This document shows, one piece after another, positions 1 to 7,346 of a stretch of DNA of 11,403 nucleotides. This DNA is from Clostridium_Z sp040797585 (GTDB lineage: Bacteria; Bacillota; Clostridia; Clostridiales; Clostridiaceae): assembly GCF_040797585.1 (NCBI RefSeq), contig NZ_JBFNEO010000083.1:1-11403 (forward strand), given 5' to 3'. Positions within the stretch are counted from its first letter, which is position 1; each line of letters opens with the position of its first letter. Under the pieces are notes generated by a model that was not told the origin of the DNA, searched no databases, and saw nothing but the letters and a program-made list of their open reading frames with translations. The translations under genes were made by a program, and so were the position numbers.

Positions 1-57
1 GATATAAAGAGAATATTAAAGAATAAAGAGGAAGTTGTTTTATTCATGCGGGTTTGA
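1..57 (+). CDS. 3' end of an unidentified protein (partial, cut by left edge)
   Basis: Frame 1 is open from the first base for 18 codons and ends at TGA 55-57; the visible tail reads DIKRILKNKEEVVLFMRV. The other two forward frames stop within about the first 24 bases. The mixed charged and hydrophobic composition looks like a normal protein C-terminus, so this is probably the last part of an upstream + strand gene. No family can be named from 18 residues. No clear terminator separates it from nagA, so the two may share a transcript. A chance open frame of this length in AT-rich DNA remains possible. Confidence 0.4.
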   Translation, partial: DIKRILKNKEEVVLFMRV

Positions 58-158
58 AGGTGTTTTTCATTTAAATAGTGAGATTAAAAATATATTAAAA
101 TGTAAATTATTAATAATTGCTTTGTTAGTGAAAAATAAAGATTTAAGGGGTAATGGTA

Positions 159-1268
159 ATGATAAAGGTATTAACAGATACAACAATATATATTAAAGAT
201 GGAAAAATAGCAAATGATGGACAGTCTTTAGTTATAGAAAAAGGATATTATGCAGTACCTGGTTTTATAGATGAGCATACCCATGGTGGATATGGAACAG
301 ATGTCATGTATGCTGATTATGAGGGCTTGAGAAATCTAACTAATAAATTACCAGAAGAAGGAGTTACAGCCTTGCTTCCAACTACCATGACTGCAAATTT
401 GAATGACATAAAAGTAGCAATTGATAATACTTTAAAGGTTAAAAACTATAATGAAAATAATAAAATTGGTGGAGCAGAAATAATTGGACTTCATTTAGAA
501 GGTCCTTTTATAAATAAAAGGTATAAGGGAGCTCAACTTGAAGATTATATTTTATCCCCAGATGTTGATATGCTAAAGGAGCTTATAAAGCATTCTCATA
601 ACAATGTTAAAAAAATTACTTATGCCCCTGAATTAGACAATAACTTTGAATTTATAAAATGTCTTACTAACAATAATATTATTCCATCAGTAGGGCATAG
701 TGATGGGACTTTTTCTCAGATAGAAACAGCTGTAGAAAAGGGTCTTTCCAGTGTTACACATTTTCATAATGGACAAAGTCCTCATCATCATAGAGAACCT
801 GGAGTAGTTACTGCTGGTTTTGCCTTTGATGAATTAAGTGTAGAAATAATATGTGATGGCATACATCTTCACAAAGATACTGTAAAAGCTGTTTATAAAA
901 TAAAAGGAAGGGATAAAATAATATTAATAACAGATTCTATGGAAGCTAAAGGGTTAAAGGATGGTGAATATGAGCTTGGTGGACAAAAGGTTATTAAGAT
1001 TGGAAGTGAAGCTAGACTTGAAGATAAAACCTTAGCGGGGAGTTGTTTAACTATGATAGAAGCTGTAAGGAATATAATAAAATTCACTGGATGTACCTTA
1101 GAAGACGCTGTTACTATGGCAAGTACAAATCCAGCTAAAGACTTAAATATACTTCATATGAAGGGTAGTTTAGATATAGGTAAGGATTGTGACTTAGTAA
1201 TATTAGATAGCAATTATAATATTGTAAAGACTCTATGCAAAGGAAAAGTTGTGTTTAAAACTAGATAA
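159..1268 (+). CDS. nagA: N-acetylglucosamine-6-phosphate deacetylase
   Basis: The cytoplasmic enzyme hydrolyses N-acetylglucosamine-6-phosphate to glucosamine-6-phosphate and acetate, feeding amino sugars from cell wall or chitin-like sources into glycolysis or wall synthesis. The amidohydrolase signatures are present: PGFIDEHTHGG carries the H-x-H pair (H40, H42), HLEGPF carries the metal-binding E114, GHSDGT gives H180, and VTHFHNG gives H201 followed by the REPG segment. ITDSMEAKG carries the catalytic acid D259. I chose ATG 159 (369 residues) because AAGGGG at 145-150 is 8 bases upstream of it; ATG 153 in the same frame is only 2 bases from that site. Length fits the family, slightly on the short side. 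No nagB or sugar transporter is adjacent. The next gene follows after 34 bases without a terminator, so co-transcription is likely. The promoter was not resolved. Confidence 0.95.
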   Translation: MIKVLTDTTIYIKDGKIANDGQSLVIEKGYYAVPGFIDEHTHGGYGTDVMYADYEGLRNLTNKLPEEGVTALLPTTMTANLNDIKVAIDNTLKVKNYNENNKIGGAEIIGLHLEGPFINKRYKGAQLEDYILSPDVDMLKELIKHSHNNVKKITYAPELDNNFEFIKCLTNNNIIPSVGHSDGTFSQIETAVEKGLSSVTHFHNGQSPHHHREPGVVTAGFAFDELSVEIICDGIHLHKDTVKAVYKIKGRDKIILITDSMEAKGLKDGEYELGGQKVIKIGSEARLEDKTLAGSCLTMIEAVRNIIKFTGCTLEDAVTMASTNPAKDLNILHMKGSLDIGKDCDLVILDSNYNIVKTLCKGKVVFKTR

Positions 1269-1302
1269 ATGTTTTAAGTAATAAGAATGGAGAAATTAAA
1301 TT

Positions 1303-1614
1303 ATGGCAAAGAAGAATAGTAAAAACAATGATTTTTTAAATACTCATAGAAATAGTTCATCCCCTAAGATATATTCTCTTTTATTAGATTTAGTAAATAA
1401 TGAGAGAGAAGACTTAGCAAAGAGTGTATTAAAGGTGGATTATTTACTTCAGTATACGAGTAATGCTATAAAACAAAGGGATTATGCAGAAGCAAAAGAA
1501 GCTATAGAAAAGGCTAGGGAAAGAATTGATAGTTTAAAGGCTGAAAATGTGGATGTGGAGTATTTAGAATATCTTTACGAAGGGATAAGTAAAAATTGCA
1601 AGACGACTAAATAA
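1303..1614 (+). CDS. small conserved-looking helical protein of unknown function
   Basis: I do not recognise this 103-residue protein. GGAGA at 1289-1293 lies 9 bases before the ATG. After a polar, asparagine- and lysine-rich N-terminus of about 20 residues, the rest is predicted by eye to be helical: residues 23-55 contain leucines at helical spacing, and residues 57-78 (around DYAEAKEAIEKARERIDSL) look like an amphipathic helix resembling one TPR helix. There is no signal peptide, membrane segment or cysteine motif; one Cys sits near the C-terminus. It is probably cytoplasmic. It lies 34 bases after nagA with no terminator between, so it may belong to the nagA transcript, but nothing links it to amino-sugar metabolism. 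Confidence 0.8.
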   Translation: MAKKNSKNNDFLNTHRNSSSPKIYSLLLDLVNNEREDLAKSVLKVDYLLQYTSNAIKQRDYAEAKEAIEKARERIDSLKAENVDVEYLEYLYEGISKNCKTTK

Positions 1615-1745
1615 TATAACTACATAATTTTATAGATTTATTTTAGTAAAGAGTATATACTTAATTGGGAATGAGCTAAGAGTTAGAAAAGTTAGAGCTT
1701 TATTCTATAGAGAATTTAACTAGTATAGATAATAGAGGAGATTTT

Positions 1746-2486
1746 ATGAGAAATTTAAAAATGGTAATAGAATATGATGGAACAAGATATAAAGGATGGC
1801 AAAAGCAAAAGGACAATGTTGCTACTATACAAGATAAAATTGAAAATGTATTAAGTAAGATGACTAATGAAGATATTCAAGTTATAGGTTGTGGGAGAAC
1901 AGACACAGGAGTACATGCTAAAAACTATATAGCTAACTTTCATACTAAATCTACCCTTACCAATGAAGATATTTTGAACTATCTTTATGAATTTTTACCA
2001 GAAGATATAGTTGTAAAATCAGTAACTGATGTTCATGAGAGATTTCATTCAAGATATAATGCAAAGGCAAAAACCTACGAGTATACTATAAACAATGGAA
2101 AATACAGAAATGTATTTAATAGAAAATTCACATACCACATTGAAGAAGAAATTAATTTAAATGCCATGATAGCAGCAGCAGATATTTTAGTTGGTACCCA
2201 TGATTTTAAGAGTTTTACTAGCTTAAAATCAGATAATAAATCCACTGTTAGAACCATAAATTACATTGACATAACAAAGGATGATGAGATTATTAAAATA
2301 GAGGTCAATGGAGATGGTTTCCTTTTAAATATGGTTAGAATAATAGTTGGAACTCTTTTAGAAGTTGGAAAAAGTCAGTTAAAGCCAAGTGATGTTGCTA
2401 GAATATTAGAAGCAAAAGAGAGAGCACAAGCTGGACCAATGGCTCAGGCTAAAGGATTATACTTAAAAGAAGTTGAATATAATTAA
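1746..2486 (+). CDS. truA: tRNA pseudouridine(38-40) synthase TruA
   Basis: The enzyme converts uridines 38-40 in the tRNA anticodon stem-loop to pseudouridine. The 246-residue length is typical. The N-terminal half has EYDGTRYKGWQKQ and the catalytic loop GCGRTDTGVHA, with the nucleophile Asp at D53. The segment RYNAKAKTYEY contains the conserved tyrosine (Y111) that contacts the target base. The C-terminal half carries GTHDFKSFTS, GDGFLLNMVRIIVGTL and the terminal AGPMAQAKGLYL block. AGGAG at 1736-1740 is 5 bases before the ATG. A terminator follows directly at 2491-2515. The 131 bases upstream have only weak promoter-like boxes. The gene is not in the ribosomal-protein/ECF-transporter context where clostridial truA often sits, so it may be a second paralogue. 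Confidence 0.95.
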   Translation: MRNLKMVIEYDGTRYKGWQKQKDNVATIQDKIENVLSKMTNEDIQVIGCGRTDTGVHAKNYIANFHTKSTLTNEDILNYLYEFLPEDIVVKSVTDVHERFHSRYNAKAKTYEYTINNGKYRNVFNRKFTYHIEEEINLNAMIAAADILVGTHDFKSFTSLKSDNKSTVRTINYIDITKDDEIIKIEVNGDGFLLNMVRIIVGTLLEVGKSQLKPSDVARILEAKERAQAGPMAQAKGLYLKEVEYN

Positions 2487-2490
2487 TTTT

Positions 2491-2515
2491 AAGAGAGCAA
2501 TAATGCTCTCTTTTT
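2491..2515 (+). terminator. Rho-independent terminator of truA
   Basis: A 9-bp stem (AAGAGAGCA 2491-2499 with TGCTCTCTT 2504-2512) encloses the 4-base loop ATAA and runs into a T tract at 2511-2515. It begins 5 bases after the truA stop codon, in the + orientation. Confidence 0.9.
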
Positions 2516-2524
2516 GCATAACTA

Positions 2525-2554
2525 TTGAAATTTTGTTTAACCTAAATAGATAAT
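2525..2554 (+). promoter_or_regulatory. candidate sigma-A promoter for the MFS gene
   Basis: TTGAAA at 2525-2530 and GATAAT at 2549-2554 are separated by 18 bases, just downstream of the truA terminator and ahead of the RBS at 2563-2569. AT-richness makes chance matches common, so this is a moderate call. Confidence 0.4.
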
Positions 2555-2576
2555 GATTATTTAAGGTGGACATAAA

Positions 2577-3851
2577 ATGGATAAATCAAAGACGATACAA
2601 ATAATAAAGACATTTTCAAGAAATATACATATAATGGTGGCTAGTGAAGCTCTAAGTGCTTTGGCCATGGGGATATTTTTTTTCTTACAAGTTTTATATT
2701 ATGATTTTATAGGCTTATCGGCTGAAGCTATAGGAACAGTATTTTCCATAGGTTCTTTATTCACCTTGATAGGTTTTTTTATGGGACCATTTATTAAGAT
2801 ATTTGGACGTAAGAGAATTTTATGCATAGGATTATTAGTTTGTTCCATAGGAGTTGGATTTCATATGGGATTTAAATCAATGATAGTTCTTATAATAGGT
2901 CAAATTCTTATAAATTTAGGCACATGTCTTATACATGTTACAGAATTACAATTATTATATTCTTATACCACAGGACAAAAGGAGTGTTGTGCCTATAGCT
3001 ATAAGTATTCTGTGAATTTAATTGCTGGAGCCGTGGGAGCATTAATAGCTGGAAATATAACGGGGATGGAATATTTTGCCCAAATAGGATATGAAAAGTT
3101 ATTTCTATTAGCAGCCATAATCCTTATAGTAACTTCATCTATTAGATGTTTTTTGTTGCCTAAAGATATAACTAATGCAGTAGAGAATGAAGAAGTAAAA
3201 AAAAGTATGAGGGAATCAATAAAATGCATAAAGTCTGATAAGCAAATTAGACTTTTTTCTATGCTTCTATTTATTAACGCCTTAGGATTTAGTGGTGTAG
3301 GACCTTATAATAATTTAATATTAAAGAATTACTTTAATTTAGGGAATAATATAATATCTTATATAACCTTTTCATTAACTATTTTGAGTATGGTTGGGCT
3401 TATTCTAATGCCTAGATTTATAGAAAGAATTGGGGTAAAGAAATTTAATTTAACTATATTTGTAATTGCTATTGTTAGTTGCTTTATATTAACAATGGTT
3501 TCTAATAGTGAATTATTTATATTTTTCTTAGTTATTAGAGGTGTATCTGTTGGTCTAATAATTTCCTCTTTAGATAGCTTGATGATGAGTAATATAGCCA
3601 TAGATCATAGAGATATATTTGCAGCAGTAAAGATGTTAGCCAATGGGTTCTCAATAGCTATAGGAAATTTTGTTGGTGGAACTATTTTAAATAATTTAGG
3701 GTACAGATATAATTATTTATATGGATTTGTAATGCTTCTTTGTGCTACACTATTTTTCTATTTAAAGGTTAGGTCATACATGGCAAATACTATAATAAAT
3801 AGAAGTTGTCCTTGTCATTTTAAGGTTAAACACATTGAGTACAAGAGATAG
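2577..3851 (+). CDS. major facilitator superfamily transporter, substrate unknown
   Basis: This is a 424-residue integral membrane protein with about 12 hydrophobic segments in two six-helix halves, separated by a charged cytoplasmic loop near residues 197-218. Between helices 2 and 3, GPFIKIFGRKR (about 70-80) matches MFS motif A (G-x3-D-x2-G-R-R/K), although the usual Asp is replaced by Lys. The family moves small molecules by symport, antiport or uniport; nothing here identifies the substrate. AAGGTGG at 2563-2569 lies 7 bases before the ATG, which settles the start. An unusual tail after the last helix reads SCPCHFKVKH and contains a C-P-C motif. The gene is bounded by the truA terminator and a downstream hairpin, so it is probably transcribed alone. 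The following LacI-type regulator could control it, but no operator was recognised. Confidence 0.85.
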   Translation: MDKSKTIQIIKTFSRNIHIMVASEALSALAMGIFFFLQVLYYDFIGLSAEAIGTVFSIGSLFTLIGFFMGPFIKIFGRKRILCIGLLVCSIGVGFHMGFKSMIVLIIGQILINLGTCLIHVTELQLLYSYTTGQKECCAYSYKYSVNLIAGAVGALIAGNITGMEYFAQIGYEKLFLLAAIILIVTSSIRCFLLPKDITNAVENEEVKKSMRESIKCIKSDKQIRLFSMLLFINALGFSGVGPYNNLILKNYFNLGNNIISYITFSLTILSMVGLILMPRFIERIGVKKFNLTIFVIAIVSCFILTMVSNSELFIFFLVIRGVSVGLIISSLDSLMMSNIAIDHRDIFAAVKMLANGFSIAIGNFVGGTILNNLGYRYNYLYGFVMLLCATLFFYLKVRSYMANTIINRSCPCHFKVKHIEYKR

Positions 3852-3877
3852 CATTACATAGTAGATATAAAGTTAAT

Positions 3878-3925
3878 ATAGACCATGTGCTTACTTTGAT
3901 AAATATTGGGGAGCATATGGTCTAT
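3878..3925 (+). terminator. hairpin after the MFS gene (weak terminator or regulatory stem-loop)
   Basis: Arms of 14 bases, ATAGACCATGTGCT (3878-3891) and AGCATATGGTCTAT (3912-3925), pair fully with one G-U wobble around a 20-base loop. A proper T tract is lacking (TGTAGTTTAA follows), so termination may be weak. The right arm ends where the -35 box of the following repressor promoter starts. Termination of the MFS transcript is the simplest reading; a DNA-binding site or RNA element is possible. Confidence 0.5.
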
Positions 3926-3953
3926 TGTAGTTTAATAGAGTATCATATATAAT
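3925..3953 (+). promoter_or_regulatory. candidate promoter of the LacI-family gene
   Basis: A perfect TATAAT at 3948-3953 is preceded, after a 17-base spacer, by TTGTAG at 3925-3930 (3 of 6 matches to TTGACA). It lies about 44 bases before the start codon. Confidence 0.45.
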
Positions 3954-3996
3954 ATATTTATAACTTAATAAATGACATAAAGTAGGAGGAATCTGT

Positions 3997-5007
3997 ATGG
4001 GGGTTACAATAAAGGACATTGCTAAGATTGCCCAAGTGTCGGCAACTACGGTTTCTAATGTTATTAATGGAAAGACAGCGAAAACTACAGAGGAGACAAA
4101 ACAGAGAATACTAAATTTAATTAAGGAGCTTGACTATAAACCTAATGCCATGGCTAGGAGCCTGGTTAATGGAGAAACTAAGCTTATTGGGGTAATTTTG
4201 CCAGATATCTCTAGTTTTTATTTTTCGCGAATAATTAGGGGGATTGAGGAAACCGCAGAGGAGCATGGATATAGTATATTAGTTTGTAGTACATATAATA
4301 GTGCAGAAAATGAACATAAGTACATTAACCTAATGAGAGAGCATTGTGTAGATGGTATGATAATTGCACCTAGTTTAATAAAAGAGAGTTGGCAATTTGA
4401 AGATCTATTAAAAATTAAGTATCCTATGGTAGCCATTCATCGGAGCATTAGTAGTGGTGAAGACGTTTGCAATGTGTATCTAGACAGTTTTAATGATGGT
4501 TATGAAGCAACTAGACACCTTATTGAATTAGGTCATAAGAATGTTGGATGCATTAATGGAACACAATGGTTAATAAATTCAGGCGACGGCATGCAAGGAT
4601 ATAGACAAGCTATGAAGGATCATGGGTTAGAAATAGATGAACAGTGGACATACTCCTCTATGCATGATGTAGAAACTGGTATTAAGGGAGCTGAGAAACT
4701 TTTAAACTGTAGGAATAAGGTAACAGCTATAGTGGCTTGTTCTGATGTTATTGCTTATGGAGTTTATAAAGTTGCTAATAAGCTTAAGATATCCGTACCA
4801 GATGACTTATCCGTAATAGGTATTGATGATTTAGTTTTTTCTGAAATTATAACGCCAGCTCTTACAACTTTTAAACAACCTATAGAAGAAATGACTAGGA
4901 AGGCCACTGAAGAGTTGATATCTATAATTTTACGACAACCAAGAGAACAATCAGAGTATAGGTATACATCTGAATTAGTAGTAAGAGAAAGTGTACAAAG
5001 AATATAG
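3997..5007 (+). CDS. LacI/GalR-family transcriptional regulator
   Basis: This 336-residue protein is a sugar-type repressor. Residues 4-24 (TIKDIAKIAQVSATTVSNVIN) form the classic LacI helix-turn-helix, and YKPNAMARSL at 47-56 is the hinge helix that enters the minor groove. Residues from about 62 to the end are the periplasmic-binding-protein-like effector domain: IGVILPDISSFYFSRI, the DGYEATRHLIELGH segment with D167, ACSD (D250), and the C-terminal IGIDDLVFSEIITPALTTFKQP. AGGAGG at 3984-3989, 7 bases upstream, is one of the strongest RBSs here. By eye the gene uses more CGN arginine codons and is a little richer in GC than its neighbours. It has its own promoter and terminator. The effector and targets are not identifiable; the adjacent MFS gene is one candidate target. 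Confidence 0.93.
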   Translation: MGVTIKDIAKIAQVSATTVSNVINGKTAKTTEETKQRILNLIKELDYKPNAMARSLVNGETKLIGVILPDISSFYFSRIIRGIEETAEEHGYSILVCSTYNSAENEHKYINLMREHCVDGMIIAPSLIKESWQFEDLLKIKYPMVAIHRSISSGEDVCNVYLDSFNDGYEATRHLIELGHKNVGCINGTQWLINSGDGMQGYRQAMKDHGLEIDEQWTYSSMHDVETGIKGAEKLLNCRNKVTAIVACSDVIAYGVYKVANKLKISVPDDLSVIGIDDLVFSEIITPALTTFKQPIEEMTRKATEELISIILRQPREQSEYRYTSELVVRESVQRI

Positions 5008-5011
5008 TTTT

Positions 5012-5042
5012 AATCCCTATCTAATATAGATGGGGATTTTTT
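5012..5042 (+). terminator. Rho-independent terminator of the LacI-family gene
   Basis: A 12-bp stem with one G-U pair (AATCCCTATCTA 5012-5023 with TAGATGGGGATT 5027-5038), a 3-base loop and a run of T at 5037-5042, starting 4 bases after the stop codon. Confidence 0.9.
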
Positions 5043-5067
5043 ATTTTGAGACAGTTACTTCATATAT

Positions 5068-5096
5068 TTGCCATATATAATATGAAGATGTATATT
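5068..5096 (+). promoter_or_regulatory. promoter of the two-component operon
   Basis: TTGCCA at 5068-5073 (5 of 6) and TATATT at 5091-5096 (5 of 6) are spaced by exactly 17 bases, the best-spaced pair in the window. It sits between the upstream terminator and the regulator RBS. An inverted repeat, CTTCATAT (5058-5065) and ATATGAAG (5080-5087), brackets the -35 box and could be an operator, for example for autoregulation. Confidence 0.6.
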
Positions 5097-5132
5097 ATAA
5101 TTAATGTATGATTTTTGATTTGGGAGAGGGAT

Positions 5133-5816
5133 ATGGGTATAAAGATTTTAATAGTAGAAGATGAAATATCTATAAGTGATATATTATATACTGCATTAAA
5201 AAGTGAAGGATATAGTGTAAGATGTGGATTTACCGCTAAGGAGGGCAGAGAATTAGTAAAAAATTTTAAACCTGATTTAGCTTTGTTAGATTTAAATTTA
5301 CCAGATGAAAGTGGCTTTGAGCTATGTAAAGAAATTAATAGTAAGCATTTAATTCCTATTGTTATATTAACTGCAAGAAATGATATAGTAGATAAAATTT
5401 TAGGGTTAGAGCTAGGAGCTGATGACTATATGACTAAGCCATTTCATATAAAGGAAGTCCTTGCAAGGGTTAAAACTGCTCTGAGATGTGTAGAAAAGTA
5501 CAAAGTGAAGAGTGAAAGTGAATTTTTAGAAGTTTCAAACCATATAAAATTAAATATAGATAGTAGAATTGTATTAAAGGATGAAGATGAAGTTAGATTG
5601 AAACCACAGGAATATGATTTGTTTGAATTCTTAGTGAAGAATAGGAATAGAGTATTTTCAAGAGAAGAACTTCTTAATAAAGTTTGGGGATTTGATTATG
5701 ATGGAGATATTAGAACTGTAGATGTTCATGTAAGAAGAATTCGAAGTAAATTAGATAATGAAAATGAGAGATCTCTTATAGATACAGTATTTGGGGTAGG
5801 ATATGTGATGAGGTAA
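5133..5816 (+). CDS. OmpR/PhoB-family response regulator
   Basis: This 227-residue cytoplasmic DNA-binding regulator is phosphorylated by its partner kinase. The receiver domain spans about 1-117: acidic pocket E9-D10, phosphoacceptor D53 in LLDLNLPDESG, switch T80 in VILTARND, and K102 in the MTKPF motif. The winged-helix domain covers about 135-227 and shows the family block RLKPQEYDLFEFLVKNRNRVFSREELL, then GDIRTVDVHVRRIRSKL (recognition helix) and the terminal hairpin GVGYVMR. I chose ATG 5133 because GGGAG at 5122-5126 is 6 bases upstream; a longer version from TTG 5115 would overlap that RBS. The stop codon is 4 bases before the kinase ATG, so the two genes are translated from one message. 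The regulon cannot be deduced. Confidence 0.95.
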   Translation: MGIKILIVEDEISISDILYTALKSEGYSVRCGFTAKEGRELVKNFKPDLALLDLNLPDESGFELCKEINSKHLIPIVILTARNDIVDKILGLELGADDYMTKPFHIKEVLARVKTALRCVEKYKVKSESEFLEVSNHIKLNIDSRIVLKDEDEVRLKPQEYDLFEFLVKNRNRVFSREELLNKVWGFDYDGDIRTVDVHVRRIRSKLDNENERSLIDTVFGVGYVMR

Positions 5817-5820
5817 TAAT

Positions 5821-7254
5821 ATGAAAATAAGAGTAAAATTTATATTTTCTATACTATCTATAATTATAACTTTTGGAGTAATATTGAATTTATCCATAAG
5901 GCATATATTAATTATTAGAATGGAGGCATCCATAGGTAGCTCATTAAATGAAATTATGTATAGTACTAGGGAAGCAATAAAATACAGATTACTAGCAACA
6001 GATTTAGAATACGAAGAAGACAGTTTAGTTAAAGAAAGTAATTACTTGAATAGATATATATCATCTAATTTTCAATGTACTGTAGAAATACGTGATACAG
6101 AAGGAAAAATATTAAGTGAGAATGTAGATGAATCTTTTAGAAATACATTAGATAGTGGCAATAAAAATGCTGAAGAAGGAGTTGCTGTTGTCAATCTTAA
6201 ATATGAAGATAAAAAACTCTATGGAATTCTGTCCTATCCCATTTTTATAAATGAAGATAACCTAGGAGTACTTAGTATAATTAAAGATTATAGTGAAGCT
6301 TATGATGAAAATAATAGGATGATGTTATTTATAACTGTAGTAGAAGGCGGTATATTATTCTTTATATTTGGCTTAAGCTTTTTCATAATAACTAAAGTTA
6401 CTAAGCCTATAATAACATTAACAGAAGGGGTGAAAAAAGTAGGACAAGGAGACTATAGCTTTTATGTAGATGTTTATGGAAATGATGAAATAGCTATATT
6501 GTCAAGAGAATTTAATAGTATGAAAGAGAAAATAGAAGAACAAATAAATACAATAAAAGAAGAAAAACAAAAAGTAGAGAAATTAGAAAAAAGTAGAAAA
6601 GCTTTTTTTGACAATGTAACTCATGAAATGAAAACACCCTTAACTGCCATTTCCGGATATGCAGAGATGATAAATGATGAAATGGTAAAGGATGAGGCCT
6701 TCAAGAAAAGGGCTATAGAAAGAATATATTTAGAAAGCGAAAGATTACATCACTTAATTATAAAATTAATAGAAATATCTAAGGGCCTGTCTTATACTGC
6801 AGAAGAATTTAAGGAAATTAGCATAGATCAGATTATAGATGAGATAAGTGAGGACATGAGTATAAAAGCACAAAAATACTCTATAAAAATTATAAATAAT
6901 TTAGAAAGTGGTATAGTATCAGTACAGTGTAACAGAATTAGGGAGCTTATTATAAATTTAATTGACAATGGTATAAAGTATTCTAAACCACAAGAATCTC
7001 TTTATATAAATGGTAAAATAGAGGGTAAAAAATATATTCTAGAAGTAAAGAGTATGTCAGGAATTATTCCTAAGGAAATATATGATCATATTTTTGAACC
7101 TTTTATAAAATCTAAAAAATTTTCAGAATCTGAAAGCAGGGGACTTGGATTATACTTATGTAGTGAAATTATAAAAGATCATGGAGGTTCTATAGATATT
7201 ATAAATGGAGAAAAGGTTACTGTAAAAGTAAATATACCGTTAAGTATAAAATAG
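5821..7254 (+). CDS. membrane sensor histidine kinase with degenerate G1 box
   Basis: This is the 477-residue partner of the upstream regulator. TM1 is at about 7-32. An extracellular domain of about 130 residues follows; its TVEIRDTEGKIL, LYGILSYPIFI and GVLSIIKDYS strands suggest a PAS/Cache-like fold. TM2 is at about 168-191, a HAMP linker at 193-243, and a short coiled coil at 243-258. The HisKA box FFDNVTHEMKTPLT carries the phosphoacceptor H268. The ATPase domain has N379 and N383 (NLIDNGIKYS), an F box (IFEPF) and an intact G2 loop G441-L-G-L. The G1 box, normally D-x-G-x-G before I-P, reads SMSGIIP (411-417), so the adenine-binding Asp and both glycines are not aligned. The RBS is GAGG at 5810-5813, inside the regulator's last codons. 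The signal is unknown. Confidence 0.93.
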   Translation: MKIRVKFIFSILSIIITFGVILNLSIRHILIIRMEASIGSSLNEIMYSTREAIKYRLLATDLEYEEDSLVKESNYLNRYISSNFQCTVEIRDTEGKILSENVDESFRNTLDSGNKNAEEGVAVVNLKYEDKKLYGILSYPIFINEDNLGVLSIIKDYSEAYDENNRMMLFITVVEGGILFFIFGLSFFIITKVTKPIITLTEGVKKVGQGDYSFYVDVYGNDEIAILSREFNSMKEKIEEQINTIKEEKQKVEKLEKSRKAFFDNVTHEMKTPLTAISGYAEMINDEMVKDEAFKKRAIERIYLESERLHHLIIKLIEISKGLSYTAEEFKEISIDQIIDEISEDMSIKAQKYSIKIINNLESGIVSVQCNRIRELIINLIDNGIKYSKPQESLYINGKIEGKKYILEVKSMSGIIPKEIYDHIFEPFIKSKKFSESESRGLGLYLCSEIIKDHGGSIDIINGEKVTVKVNIPLSIK

Positions 7255-7288
7255 CCTTGTTAATAACTTGGAAATAACTTTACTATAG

Positions 7289-7318
7289 TTGTTAAAAATT
7301 TAATCATATACTTATATT
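7289..7318 (+). promoter_or_regulatory. candidate promoter of the lipoprotein gene
   Basis: TTGTTA at 7289-7294 (4 of 6) and TATATT at 7313-7318 (5 of 6) with an 18-base spacer lie in the 92-base gap after the kinase gene. There is no terminator in the gap, so read-through from the kinase gene is also likely. A 10-base inverted repeat (TTAATAACTT 7260-7269, AAGTTATTAA 7320-7329) flanks the candidate. Confidence 0.35.
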
Positions 7319-7346
7319 AAAGTTATTAAGTAGGGGGCATTTTAAA

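Noticed and set aside
105..118. 14-base palindrome AATTATTAATAATT upstream of nagA
   Set aside because: It consists only of A and T in very AT-rich DNA; chance is a sufficient explanation.
153..158. ATG 153 as the nagA start
   Set aside because: It lies only 2 bases from the AAGGGG site; ATG 159 in the same frame has an 8-base spacing.
5115..5132. TTG 5115 as the response-regulator start
   Set aside because: It would place the GGGAG ribosome binding site inside the gene, and the receiver domain begins naturally at MGIKILIVEDE from ATG 5133.
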